The notes under the pieces: model-generated
What the model was told of the DNA's origin: nothing
Database searches by the model: none
The model's input: only the letters and a program-made list of their open reading frames with translations
Source of the DNA: Planctomycetota bacterium
GTDB taxonomy: Bacteria; Planctomycetota; Planctomycetia; Pirellulales; Lacipirellulaceae
NCBI GenBank assembly: GCA_022614705.1
Contig: JAKEIB010000269.1
Coordinates: 1 to 16,655, forward strand
DNA: 16,655 nucleotides
Direction: 5' to 3'
Shown: piece after piece, positions 1-7,067 of the stretch
Numbering within the stretch: position 1 is the stretch's first letter
Layout of the letters: each line of letters opens with the position of its first letter
Translations under genes and position numbers: made by a program

Positions 1-98
1 CACGTCGAATAGGCGCCTACGCTCATGGCGCGCGCCTTGTCCCATGATATTATGTACTTGTCCAGGCCAATGTTGCAGATTTATTGCGATGGGCCATA
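1..98. repeat. Left copy of a 98-bp perfect terminal inverted repeat
   Basis: Positions 1-98 are identical to the reverse complement of 16558-16655. At base 99 the copies part, but a 2-nt gap restores a further 4-nt match, which hints at an older repeat with an indel. Internal palindromes are TAGGCGCCTA (10-19) and GGCGCGCGCC (27-36). No gene reads convincingly through it. It is either a dispersed repeat at which the assembly stopped on both sides, or a real inverted repeat flanking the segment. Confidence 0.95.
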
Positions 99-114
99 CG
101 CTTGGTGCAGCTGC

Positions 115-163
115 CCCAGCACTGAAAGTGCTGGGCTATTGTCGACGGGTCCCTACGGGACCG
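115..163. repeat. Two adjacent hairpins upstream of phoR
   Basis: CCCAGCACT (115-123) pairs with AGTGCTGGG (127-135) around a GAA loop. GGTCCC (148-153) pairs with GGGACC (157-162) around TAC. There is no T-tract, so this does not look like an intrinsic terminator. The pair resembles the interspersed palindromic repeats seen elsewhere in this window. With the terminal repeat and the heptamer hairpin at 194-266 it fills the gene-free stretch 99-281. Confidence 0.6.
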
Positions 164-193
164 AAACAATGCATGCGTATGCGTAATCCTGAT

Positions 194-266
194 GGGCTGA
201 GGGCGGAGAGCGAAGAGCCAGATTCCCAATTCTGGCCCTCAGCCCCTAGCCCTCGGCCCTCTGCCA
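194..266. repeat. Heptamer-repeat hairpin 1, just upstream of phoR
   Basis: The left arm is four imperfect 7-mers (GGGCTGA, GGGCGGA, GAGCGAA, GAGCCAG; 194-221). The right arm is five mirrored 7-mers (CTGGCCC, TCAGCCC, CTAGCCC, TCGGCCC, TCTGCCA; 232-266). The tip is closed by CCAGA (218-222) and TCTGG (231-235). It ends 15 nt before the phoR ATG and occupies the place where a promoter or ribosome site would be expected. Its layout matches the hairpins at 1886-1949, 5304-5448, 6314-6389 and 14578-14679, although the 7-mer sequence differs. Confidence 0.75.
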
Positions 267-281
267 GTGTTCTCACTCGCC

Positions 282-2207
282 ATGCACTCCTCCCGACTCT
301 TCTGGAAACTGCTTCTCGCCTGTGTGGGCTTAGGCCTGGCGGCCATTGTCACGTTTGGGCTCATTCTTTCCGGCCGGCTTCAGGATCAGATTATTCATCA
401 AGTCGATCGTCGATTGCGCGATTCGGCCCAGTTGCTACGCGGCGAGTTGGCGCAGCAATTGGCCGCGGCGCCAAACGAGGCGTTTCAGGAGCGAGTGCGC
501 CGACTTGGACAGGAGACGCACACTCGCTTTACGCTGATCGGCGCCGATGGCACAGTAGTGGCCGACTCCGAACGTCGAACGCTCGACGACGTGCGGACGA
601 TGGACAATCATCGCGACCGGCCCGAGATCGTGCAGGCGCGGGCCCGCGGGGAGGGACGGGCGACTCGTACCAGCACGACACTCGACGCGCTGCATCGATA
701 TTTCGCTGTACGCGCGGACGTCGACGGTAAACCGGTGGGCTACGTCCGTTCCGCGCTGCCCATGGCCGAGATCCTCGCACAAACGGCGGCGGTGCGCCGT
801 TGGACGTGGGGACTGGTCGCGGTCGTTTGTCTGTGTCTTTTGGCGGCAACGTATTGGGTCGTGGGTCGCATACTGCGTCCTATTCAACTGCTGACCGAAG
901 CGGCCGACGCCATCGCGGCCGGCAACTACGAGCATCGTGTGTACATCGCCAATCGCGATGAGTTGGGGGCGCTCGCCCGCACTTTCAGCCGGATCAGCCA
1001 CGACTTGAACGCGCGTGCCACACACGTCGGACAGACGCTCCGCCGGCAATCGACCGTGTTGGGCGGTATGATCGAGGGCGTGATCGCGGTCGACAATCGC
1101 CAGCGGATCGTGCTGGCCAACAGCGCGGCCGGCCGGCTGTTCGCATTTCCGGCGGCCGCCGCCGAGGGCCGACCGCTGATCGAGGTCGTGCGCAATCACT
1201 CCGTGCACGAAGCCGTCACGACTGCCCTGGCCAGCGGCCAACCGCAACGCGTCGAAACAAAGTCGAACATCCAGAATCCGATTCCCTCCGTTGGGCGCGG
1301 GTCTCCTGACACCGCAGTCGGGAGACCGGCCACAACCGTGGTGGATATTCACGTCCAACCGCTTCCCGGCGAGCCGTGTCCGGGCGTCGTCCTCGTAATG
1401 CACGACATGACCGAGCTGCGCCGGCTTGAGTCGCTGCGGCGCGACTTTATCGCCAACGTGTCGCACGAACTCAAAACGCCGCTTAGCTCGATCAAGGCCT
1501 ACACTGAAACGCTACGCAACGGCACCGTGAGCGATTCGGACACGACCCAGAAATTTCTGGGCCGCATCGAAGAGCAAACGGAGCGCCTGAATCATCTCAT
1601 CAACGATATGCTGATGCTCGCGCGGATCGAGTCGGACCAGCAACCGTTCGAGATCGTCGCCGTGGATTTGCCCGCGGTGGTCGCCGCTTGTTTGGACGAC
1701 TATCGCGCCGCGGCCGAAGCGAAGCGCATTGTTCTCGGCGCGGAGTCCGACCTGCAACCGTGCCGAGTGCGCGCCGATCGCGAAGGCCTGCGCGAAATCC
1801 TCAACAACCTCATCGACAATGCGATCAAGTACACGCCGGAGGGAGGCAGCGTGACGGTGGGGTGGAGGGAGGAGCCTCAAAGCAAGGTGTCGGGTGTCAG
1901 GTTTCAGGTGTCAGAAACTACTGACACCCGACACCCGACACCTGACACCCCCGCCGCATCCAGCATCCAGCATCCCACCCTCCGCATCTCCGTCCGCGAC
2001 ACGGGCATCGGCATCAAACCCAAGGACCAGGAGCGCGTGTTCGAACGCTTCTACCGCGTCGACAAAGCCCGCTCCCGCGAGCTGGGCGGCACCGGTTTGG
2101 GCCTGGCGATCGTCAAACACATGGCCCAATCCTTCGGCGGCCGGGTGAGCGTCGCAAGCGAAGTCGGCCAGGGCAGCACGTTCACCGTCGAGCTGCCGCT
2201 TGGCTGA
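282..2207 (+). CDS. phoR: Phosphate regulon sensor histidine kinase PhoR
   Basis: Membrane sensor kinase (641 aa from the ATG) that would phosphorylate the PhoB-type regulator at 7170 when phosphate is scarce. Visible in order: TM helix (about 8-30), extracytoplasmic region (31-173), TM helix (174-195), HAMP (196-248), PAS (256-380), HisKA with phospho-acceptor His395 in SHELKTP, N box around Asn513, G1 box DTGIGI (573-578), F box FERFYRVD and G2 box GGTGLGL. All catalytic boxes are intact. Two stretches look repeat-derived: residues about 336-352, encoded by a hairpin, and about 534-565, encoded by a heptamer hairpin between the N and G1 boxes. An in-frame GTG at 267 is an alternative start; neither start has a Shine-Dalgarno sequence. 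It is followed by pstS after 301 nt. PhoR, rather than another PAS kinase, is inferred from the domain order and the pst neighbours. Confidence 0.93.
   Translation: MHSSRLFWKLLLACVGLGLAAIVTFGLILSGRLQDQIIHQVDRRLRDSAQLLRGELAQQLAAAPNEAFQERVRRLGQETHTRFTLIGADGTVVADSERRTLDDVRTMDNHRDRPEIVQARARGEGRATRTSTTLDALHRYFAVRADVDGKPVGYVRSALPMAEILAQTAAVRRWTWGLVAVVCLCLLAATYWVVGRILRPIQLLTEAADAIAAGNYEHRVYIANRDELGALARTFSRISHDLNARATHVGQTLRRQSTVLGGMIEGVIAVDNRQRIVLANSAAGRLFAFPAAAAEGRPLIEVVRNHSVHEAVTTALASGQPQRVETKSNIQNPIPSVGRGSPDTAVGRPATTVVDIHVQPLPGEPCPGVVLVMHDMTELRRLESLRRDFIANVSHELKTPLSSIKAYTETLRNGTVSDSDTTQKFLGRIEEQTERLNHLINDMLMLARIESDQQPFEIVAVDLPAVVAACLDDYRAAAEAKRIVLGAESDLQPCRVRADREGLREILNNLIDNAIKYTPEGGSVTVGWREEPQSKVSGVRFQVSETTDTRHPTPDTPAASSIQHPTLRISVRDTGIGIKPKDQERVFERFYRVDKARSRELGGTGLGLAIVKHMAQSFGGRVSVASEVGQGSTFTVELPLG
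1297..1330. repeat. Palindromic repeat inside phoR (PAS end)
   Basis: GGTCTCCTGAC (1300-1310) pairs with GTCGGGAGACC (1317-1327) around ACCGCA, with one mismatch in 11 bp. It is read in frame as part of residues about 339-350, in the PAS-to-HisKA part of PhoR. The low-complexity Gly/Pro/Ser peptide and the perfect frame suggest a tolerated insertion in a loop. Confidence 0.65.
1886..1983. repeat. Heptamer-repeat hairpin 2, in frame inside phoR
   Basis: Four GGTGTCA-type 7-mers (1886-1913; variants GGTGTCG and GGTTTCA), an 8-nt spacer, then four mirrored TGACACC/CGACACC 7-mers (1922-1949). The arms pair almost completely over 28 bp. A second short heptamer run follows (GCATCCA twice, GCATCCC; 1956-1976). 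The reading frame of PhoR stays open, adding roughly 30 residues between the N box strand and the G1 strand, where related kinases have a short loop. Confidence 0.85.
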
Positions 2208-2329
2208 CATCGTTCGTAGCCATCACAAGACCGCAACTCGTGCCGCAGCCGACCCGATCTGGGTAAGCGCATCTTTCCTGATTACCCCATTTGACCTTGC
2301 TTTCGCCGCTCCGACCGCAATTCGCGCGT

Positions 2330-2347
2330 TCTTCATCTATTCTTCAC
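2330..2347 (+). promoter_or_regulatory. Candidate Pho box upstream of pstS
   Basis: TCTTCAT (2330-2336), spacer CTAT, then TCTTCAC (2341-2347): two 7-bp direct repeats with a 4-bp AT-rich spacer and 11-bp period. This is the architecture of the enterobacterial PhoB site (CTGTCAT-N4-CTGTCAY), although only 4 of 7 bases per half match it. It sits about 160 nt before the pstS start. A second weaker candidate is CTGTCAC at 2379-2385, which overlaps the edge of the repeat element. The role is inferred. Confidence 0.45.
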
Positions 2348-2398
2348 ACTCGCCGCGTAGGTTGGCGGGTGAGTAGTGCTGTCACTTGGTGTTACAAA

Positions 2399-2487
2399 GG
2401 GGACAGGCACATTTTGCTGCGCCGACCATCCGCAACGGATGGTGCCTGTCGACGCGATGGTGCCCGGCGCAAAATGAGCCAGTCCCC
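2399..2487. repeat. Palindromic repeat element between the candidate Pho box and the pstS ribosome site
   Basis: The outer arms GGGGACAGGCACATTTTGC (2399-2417) and GCAAAATGAGCCAGTCCCC (2469-2487) pair with 2 mismatches in 19. GACAGGCAC (2402-2410) can pair instead with GTGCCTGTC (2442-2450), and ACCATCC/GGATGGT form an inner stem around 2426-2443. The GGGGACAGGCAC motif resembles REP-type repeats common in planctomycetes, which are often tied to Y1 (RAYT) transposases; none is encoded here. It would lie in the pstS mRNA leader if transcription starts at the candidate Pho box. Confidence 0.8.
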
Positions 2488-2496
2488 GGCGGAATC

Positions 2497-2511
2497 GGAG
2501 GAATTGCCGTG
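2497..2511 (+). promoter_or_regulatory. Ribosome site that sets the pstS GTG start
   Basis: GGAGGA (2497-2502) lies 6 nt before GTG (2509-2511). Starting here gives a clean lipoprotein signal peptide, whereas longer in-frame starts read through the upstream repeat. Confidence 0.8.
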
Positions 2512-3456
2512 TCACGCTGCCGAACTGCTGGGATCGGATTGGCGTTGGGAGTGCTTCTGGTTGGTGGGTGCTCGGTTCTAGCTGGTGGATGTTCGCGAAC
2601 GACCGTCAAAGTGGACGGTTCGAGCACCGTGCAGCCGATCACGGATGCCGTGGGCGAGGTGTTTCACGACGCGCGGCCCGACATTCACGTGATCGGCGGT
2701 CGCTCGGGGACGAGCGGCGGATTCGAGAAGTTCGGCAACGGCGAGATCGACATCTGCAACGCGTCGCGTCCGATCAGCGACGAAGAGAAGGAAGCCTGCG
2801 CCGCCAACGGCATCGAATACGTTTCCTTCGAGATCGCTTTCGACGGCCTCTCGGTTTGCGTCAATCCGAAGAACACGTGGTGCGATTGCCTCTCAGTCGA
2901 ACAGCTCAAGGCCATTTGGCAACCCGAGAGCGCGGTTTCGAATTGGAGCGATCTAGATCCGGCTTGGCCGGATGAAAAAATCAAGTTGTATGGCGCGGGC
3001 ACGGACTCCGGGACGTTTGATTATTTTACGGAGGCCATCGTCGGCGAAAAGCGAAAGAGCCGCGGCGATTACACGCAGAGCGAGGATGACAACGTTCTAG
3101 TGACTGGCGTTGCCGGCGGCCAATACTCCTTGGGTTACTTCGGGCTGGCCTATTATGAGAACAATCACGAAAAACTCAAGCTGCTGGGCATCGACCCGGG
3201 CGATGGCAATTGCGTGAAGCCGTCGCAGGAAACGGTTCGGGCGAATACATATCGACCGCTCTCGCGCCCGCTCTTCATCTATGTTCGCAAGTCCTCGTTG
3301 GAGCGTCCGGAAGTGCGGGCGTTCGTCGAGTTCTATTTGCAGAATGTCGACGACGTGGTGGTGAGGGCCGGCTACGTTCCCGCGCCCGAGGAGACTTACG
3401 GCGAGAACCTTGAGCTGCTCAAGAACACGCTGAGCTCGCTGAAACCTGGCGTTTGA
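2509..3456 (+). CDS. pstS: Phosphate ABC transporter substrate-binding lipoprotein PstS
   Basis: Extracytoplasmic phosphate-binding protein (315 aa) that delivers phosphate to PstCA. The N-terminus has a short basic stretch, a hydrophobic core and a VGGC lipobox (Cys21; a second AGGC at Cys28 is possible), so it is probably lipid-anchored. The PstS-type ligand motifs are present: DGSSTV near 36-41, RSGTSGGF where the family has a Gly/Thr/Ser-rich loop, and GAGTDSGTFDYF in the second half. The GTG start is fixed by GGAGGA 6 nt upstream. pstC follows after 22 nt. Expression is probably controlled from the candidate Pho box upstream. It has several extra cysteines (CDC in mid-protein), which are not typical. 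The family call is firm. Confidence 0.95.
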   Translation: MSRCRTAGIGLALGVLLVGGCSVLAGGCSRTTVKVDGSSTVQPITDAVGEVFHDARPDIHVIGGRSGTSGGFEKFGNGEIDICNASRPISDEEKEACAANGIEYVSFEIAFDGLSVCVNPKNTWCDCLSVEQLKAIWQPESAVSNWSDLDPAWPDEKIKLYGAGTDSGTFDYFTEAIVGEKRKSRGDYTQSEDDNVLVTGVAGGQYSLGYFGLAYYENNHEKLKLLGIDPGDGNCVKPSQETVRANTYRPLSRPLFIYVRKSSLERPEVRAFVEFYLQNVDDVVVRAGYVPAPEETYGENLELLKNTLSSLKPGV

Positions 3457-3478
3457 GCCGCACTTTTCGGGCAAAGAC

Positions 3479-4420
3479 GTGAGCAATTCCGTAATTGACG
3501 TTGCCCCGCATGGGCGCTTCGGAATCGAAGGCCAAGCCGTTCGGCCGCGTAGGTGGGGCGAACAGGTGATCGGCGTGGCGTTGTTTGGCTGCGCGCTAGT
3601 ATCGATCCTGACCACAGTTGGCATCGTGATCGTGCTCGTGGCGGAAGCGGCCCAGTTTTTCCGCGAAGTGTCAATTTGGGAGTTTCTCACCGGCACGGAG
3701 TGGTCGCCCAAACTGGAAAATAAGTTCGGCATCCTGCCGCTGTTGTGCGGCACGTTGTTAGTCATGGCCGGAGCCGCGGTCATCGCGCTGCCGATCGGGC
3801 TGTTGAGCGCCATATATTTGAGCGAGTACGCCTCCAGCTCCGTGCGGGAGGTCGTGAAGCCCGTGTTGGAAGTGCTGGCCGGCATCCCGTCGGTCGTTTT
3901 CGGCTACTTGGCCATCGTGACGATCTCGCCGTTGGTTCGCACGATATTTCCGTCGGCCGGTGTGTTCAACGCGGCCAGCGCGAGTATCGTCGTTGGTTTC
4001 ATGGTCCTGCCGATGGTCGTTTCGCTGAGCGAGGATATTTTGCGCGCGGTGCCGCGATCGCTGCGCGAGGCGGCCTACGCGCTGGGCGCCACGAAGCTGG
4101 ACGTGACGGTGAAAGTCGTCGTGCCGGCGGCAATCTCGGGAATCGTCGCGGCGTTTCTGCTGGCGCTTTCTCGAGCGATCGGCGAGACGATGGCCGTGGC
4201 GCTGGCGGCCGGCAATCGGCCCACTCTAACGATCAATCCGCTCGACGAAGTTCAAACGATGACGGCCTACATCGTTCAGGTGAGCCAGGGCGATACGCCG
4301 GCCGGCACATTGGAATACCGCACGATTTTCGCCGTCGGGCTGGCGTTGTTCGTCACCACGATGTTTCTCAACGTGTTGGCGCAATGGTTCGTGGCGCGCG
4401 TACGGGAGAAGTACGAATGA
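3479..4420 (+). CDS. pstC: Phosphate ABC transporter permease PstC
   Basis: Inner-membrane permease (313 aa) forming the phosphate channel with PstA. About six hydrophobic helices are visible, the first at about residues 30-55 after a hydrophilic N-terminus. The transporter-coupling EAA loop reads REAAYALGATKLDV, followed by the SRAIGETMAVALAAGN segment typical of PstC. The start is GTG at 3479, 22 nt after pstS, with no clear Shine-Dalgarno sequence. The stop overlaps the pstA ATG in an ATGA junction (4417-4420), implying coupled translation. Length is normal for the family. Confidence 0.95.
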   Translation: MSNSVIDVAPHGRFGIEGQAVRPRRWGEQVIGVALFGCALVSILTTVGIVIVLVAEAAQFFREVSIWEFLTGTEWSPKLENKFGILPLLCGTLLVMAGAAVIALPIGLLSAIYLSEYASSSVREVVKPVLEVLAGIPSVVFGYLAIVTISPLVRTIFPSAGVFNAASASIVVGFMVLPMVVSLSEDILRAVPRSLREAAYALGATKLDVTVKVVVPAAISGIVAAFLLALSRAIGETMAVALAAGNRPTLTINPLDEVQTMTAYIVQVSQGDTPAGTLEYRTIFAVGLALFVTTMFLNVLAQWFVARVREKYE

Positions 4421-5301
4421 GCCAGACCGCCTTCGAAACAACCGCCTACAGTCGCCGTCGCGCTCGCATGTCGCAGGCGTTCTCCGTGCTATGTCTGGCG
4501 GCCACTTCGCTGGGCGTCCTCGTGCTCATACTGCTGATTTGGGAAATCCTCTGGCAAGGCCTGCCCTGGCTCAATGCGCGGCTTCTCACGAGCTTTCCAT
4601 CGATGTACCCGGAGAAGGCGGGGATCGCCGCGGCGCTGGTCAGCAGCCTGTGGCTGATCACGCTGACTGCGCTGTTTTCGGTGCCGATCGGCGTGGGAGC
4701 GGCGGTGTACCTGGAGGAATACGCGCAGGCGAGCCGTTGGCGGAGCCTCGTGCAGCTAAACATTGCAAACCTCGCTGGCGTGCCGTCGATTGTCTACGGC
4801 ATCCTGGGATTGGGTCTATTCGTAAGGGCGCTCGCCTTGCAGCGAAGCATATTGGCCGGCTCGCTGACGCTGACGCTCGTCGTGTTGCCGATCGTGATCC
4901 TGGCGGCACAGGAGTCGCTGCGCGCCGTGCCAAACTCGATTCGCCAAGCTTCGTTCGCTTTGGGGGCGACGCGCTGGCAAACCGTCTGGCACCAGGTACT
5001 GCCCGCGGCGACGCCCGGCATCATGACCGGCGTCATCCTGGCGATCAGCCGCGCGATGGGCGAGGCGGCGCCGCTGGTGGCGATGGGCGCCGCGGCCACG
5101 TTCATCACGTTTATCCCACTTTCCCCGATCGACGAATTCAGCGCGCTACCCGTGCAGATTTACGATTGGGCGAGTCGCCCGCAGCCGGAGTACCATCATG
5201 TTGCCGCGGCCGCGATCGTGGTATTGTTAACCGTGTTGATCTTGCTTAACGCGACGGCCGTGTACGTTCGTTATCGCTACGGAAAGCGGATTCGTTGGTA
5301 G
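4417..5301 (+). CDS. pstA: Phosphate ABC transporter permease PstA
   Basis: Second permease subunit (294 aa). It has about six membrane helices and the EAA loop QASFALGATRWQTVWHQVLP, which contacts PstB. The SRAMGEAAPLVAMGAA segment is the PstA counterpart of the PstC motif and distinguishes the two. The ATG overlaps the pstC stop by 4 nt. The frame is open far upstream into pstC, but that part is an antifunctional shadow of pstC and lacks membrane segments. The stop is followed 2 nt later by a heptamer-repeat hairpin that separates it from pstB. Confidence 0.95.
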   Translation: MSQTAFETTAYSRRRARMSQAFSVLCLAATSLGVLVLILLIWEILWQGLPWLNARLLTSFPSMYPEKAGIAAALVSSLWLITLTALFSVPIGVGAAVYLEEYAQASRWRSLVQLNIANLAGVPSIVYGILGLGLFVRALALQRSILAGSLTLTLVVLPIVILAAQESLRAVPNSIRQASFALGATRWQTVWHQVLPAATPGIMTGVILAISRAMGEAAPLVAMGAAATFITFIPLSPIDEFSALPVQIYDWASRPQPEYHHVAAAAIVVLLTVLILLNATAVYVRYRYGKRIRW

Positions 5302-5303
5302 AA

Positions 5304-5448
5304 GGAGCAAGGAGCAAGGAGCAAAGAGTAAGAACGAAAGGGAATTCGCGTCGCCAAAATTTGTGCCTTGCCTATGCGTCCATTGAAATCGGCTGTTTGC
5401 GTGCTGCCACTCTTAGCTCCATGCTCCTTGCTCCAAGCTCCTTGCCCA
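5304..5448. repeat. Heptamer-repeat hairpin 3, between pstA and pstB
   Basis: Left arm: GGAGCAA three times, then AGAGTAA and GAACGAA (5304-5338). Right arm: TAGCTCC, ATGCTCC, TTGCTCC, AAGCTCC, TTGCCCA (5414-5448). About 75 nt of ordinary sequence lies in the loop. The right arm ends 2 nt before the pstB ATG, so pairing would control access to that start. It shares the GGAGCAN heptamer with the hairpins at 6314-6389 and 14578-14679. Confidence 0.85.
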
Positions 5449-5450
5449 TT

Positions 5451-6305
5451 ATGATGCAAGAAACAACCATTGATCGGCCCATTATGCCTCTCCGGCCAAC
5501 ATCTTTTCCCCGCGAGCGACCGTCGCGCACGGCCGATGATTTGGCGGGCCGCCCGCCGAAGATTTCGGTCGACCACCTCAATTTCTACTACGGTCCGAAG
5601 CAGGCGCTGTCCGATGTGACGCTGATGATTCCGCAGCACTGCGTGACGGCGCTGATCGGCCCGTCCGGTTGTGGAAAAAGCACCTTTTTGCGATGCCTCA
5701 ATCGCATGAACGACATGATCGACAACACCCGCGTCGAGGGCGAAATCATTCTCGACGGCCGGAGCATCCTCGGCCCGAAGGTCGACGTCGTCGCGCTGCG
5801 CAAGCGCGTGGGCATGGTATTTCAGAAGTCGAACCCGTTTCCGAAGTCGGTTTTCGAGAACGTGGCGTACGGACCGCGCGTGGCGGGCGTGCGCGGCAAA
5901 TCGGTTCTCTACGAGATTGTTGAGAAATCGTTGGTCCGCGCCGCCTTGTGGGACGAGGTGAAGGACCGGCTCAACGATTCGGCGTTGCAGCTTTCCGGTG
6001 GGCAGCAGCAGCGGCTGTGCATTGCCCGGGCACTGGCCACGAATCCGGACGTGCTGTTGATGGACGAGCCGGCCTCCGCCCTCGACCCCGCCTCCACGTC
6101 ACGCATCGAAGACCTGATTTTCGAGCTTCGCGATCGTTACACGATCGTAATCGTGACGCATAATATGCAACAGGCGGCCCGCGTGTCGGACCAAACGGCG
6201 TTCTTCTACCAGGGCGAGTTGATCGAAGCGGGTTCCACCAACGAACTGTTCACCAACCCGGCTAGAAAACAGACGGAAGATTACATCACGGGGCGATTTG
6301 GTTAG
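5451..6305 (+). CDS. pstB: Phosphate ABC transporter ATP-binding protein PstB
   Basis: Cytoplasmic ATPase (284 aa) powering PstCA. Visible motifs: Walker A GPSGCGKST (70-78), Q-loop around Gln125 in VFQKSNPFPKS, signature LSGGQ (181-185), Walker B VLLMDEP (201-207) and H-loop His237. The NMQQAARVSD region and C-terminal TEDYITGRFG are typical of PstB. It has about 36 extra N-terminal residues before the ABC domain. Two adjacent ATGs (5451, 5454) are possible starts, with no Shine-Dalgarno sequence; instead a heptamer hairpin ends directly before them. Longer upstream starts would translate the hairpin and are unlikely. Confidence 0.95.
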   Translation: MMQETTIDRPIMPLRPTSFPRERPSRTADDLAGRPPKISVDHLNFYYGPKQALSDVTLMIPQHCVTALIGPSGCGKSTFLRCLNRMNDMIDNTRVEGEIILDGRSILGPKVDVVALRKRVGMVFQKSNPFPKSVFENVAYGPRVAGVRGKSVLYEIVEKSLVRAALWDEVKDRLNDSALQLSGGQQQRLCIARALATNPDVLLMDEPASALDPASTSRIEDLIFELRDRYTIVIVTHNMQQAARVSDQTAFFYQGELIEAGSTNELFTNPARKQTEDYITGRFG

Positions 6306-6313
6306 GAGGAAAA

Positions 6314-6389
6314 AGCACGGAGCGGGGAGCAAGGAGCGGGAGTAGAATTTCGTACTCCATGTTCCGTGCTCCATGCTCCATGCCCAGCA
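6314..6389. repeat. Heptamer-repeat hairpin 4, between pstB and phoU
   Basis: Left arm AGCACGG, AGCGGGG, AGCAAGG, AGCGGGA (6314-6341); short centre 6342-6354; right arm CTCCATG, TTCCGTG, CTCCATG, CTCCATG, CCCAGCA (6355-6389). It begins 8 nt after the pstB stop and ends 3 nt before the phoU ATG. It is the same GGAGCAN family as the pstA-pstB hairpin. It fills the place of an intergenic ribosome site. Confidence 0.85.
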
Positions 6390-6392
6390 CAC

Positions 6393-7067
6393 ATGTCCAA
6401 GCACTTAGAACGCGATCTCGAAGCCCTCGAGCAGGAAATCCTCGATCAATCTTCGCGCGTCGAGGAGATGATCGCCAAAGCATGCCAGGCATTGGTCGAG
6501 CAGCGGCCCGACGTGGCCCAAGAGGTTATTGCCAGCGAACTCGAGATCAACGTCCGCGAGGTCAAGATTGAGGAGGAATGCCTCAAGATTCTCGCGCTGC
6601 ATCAGCCGGTGGCCGTGGATTTGCGACGCACGGCGACGGTGCTCAAAATCAACACCGAGTTGGAGCGGATCGCCGACCTGGCAGTAAACATCGCCGAGCG
6701 GACGATCTCGCTGGCCGAGCATCCAGAGTTCGAAATCCCGGCGAAGCTCGAGCGGATGTTCGTGCGTGCCTCCGACATGGTGCACGAGGCGCTCGATGCG
6801 TTCGTGGACTTAAACGTCGAGGCGGCGCGGGAAGTTTGCCGGCGCGACGACGAAGTGGACGAATACAACCGTCGAATCATTGAGGACTTGCTCGATACGA
6901 TGCGCTCGCGGTCGGACTTGGTCGAGGCGGCGCTCCAGTTTTTCTCCGTTTGCCGGCACGTGGAACGCATCGGCGATTGTGCCACCAACATCGCGGAAGA
7001 CGTGATCTACCTGGTCGAAGGCGAAATCGCACGGCATCACTTCGATAACTTGTATCCGGCAGTTTAA
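6393..7067 (+). CDS. phoU: Phosphate transport regulator PhoU
   Basis: Cytoplasmic all-helical protein (224 aa) that links the Pst transporter to PhoR and represses the regulon when phosphate is plentiful. Two PhoU helical-bundle repeats are present. The metal-binding type acidic motifs appear as ELERIADLAVNIAE in the first half and HVERIGDCATNIAEDVIYLVEGE in the second, which are classic PhoU signatures. Length is normal. The ATG at 6393 gives the usual N-terminus (MSKHLERDLEALEQEI); a start at 6366 would read through the hairpin. It ends just before a 30-bp repeat doublet and phoB. Confidence 0.95.
   Translation: MSKHLERDLEALEQEILDQSSRVEEMIAKACQALVEQRPDVAQEVIASELEINVREVKIEEECLKILALHQPVAVDLRRTATVLKINTELERIADLAVNIAERTISLAEHPEFEIPAKLERMFVRASDMVHEALDAFVDLNVEAAREVCRRDDEVDEYNRRIIEDLLDTMRSRSDLVEAALQFFSVCRHVERIGDCATNIAEDVIYLVEGEIARHHFDNLYPAV

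Larger units (their letters stand above)
2208..2508. other. phoR-pstS intergenic region, regulatory
   Basis: No gene is supported in these 301 nt. The stretch holds a candidate Pho box (2330-2347), a weaker CTGTCAC match at 2379-2385, a palindromic repeat element (2399-2487) and the pstS ribosome site (2497-2502). An in-frame upstream extension of the pstS frame to 2386 reads entirely through the repeat and is not believed to be coding. Confidence 0.7.

Noticed and set aside
115..135. Hairpin as an intrinsic terminator of an upstream gene
   Set aside because: No T-tract follows, and no gene is seen upstream within the window.
44..730. 228-aa plus-strand frame starting in the left terminal repeat
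   Set aside because: It overlaps phoR out of frame and reads through hairpin repeats; no domain is recognisable.
435..1466. 343-aa open frame on the minus strand across phoR
   Set aside because: It lies opposite a clear histidine kinase with all boxes intact; its composition (His/Arg/Gly-rich, no domains) is typical of antisense frames in high-GC DNA.
1886..1949. Heptamer repeats as a CRISPR array
   Set aside because: Units are 7 bp without spacers and are mirrored, which does not fit repeats of 24-37 bp separated by unique spacers; no cas genes are present.
3097..3885. 262-aa minus-strand frame across pstS and pstC
   Set aside because: Antisense to two well-supported genes, no recognisable domain or ribosome site.
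3745..4416. Upstream extension of the pstA frame
   Set aside because: It runs through pstC in another frame, is Arg/Gly-rich and has no membrane segments; ATG 4417 with ATGA coupling is the real start.
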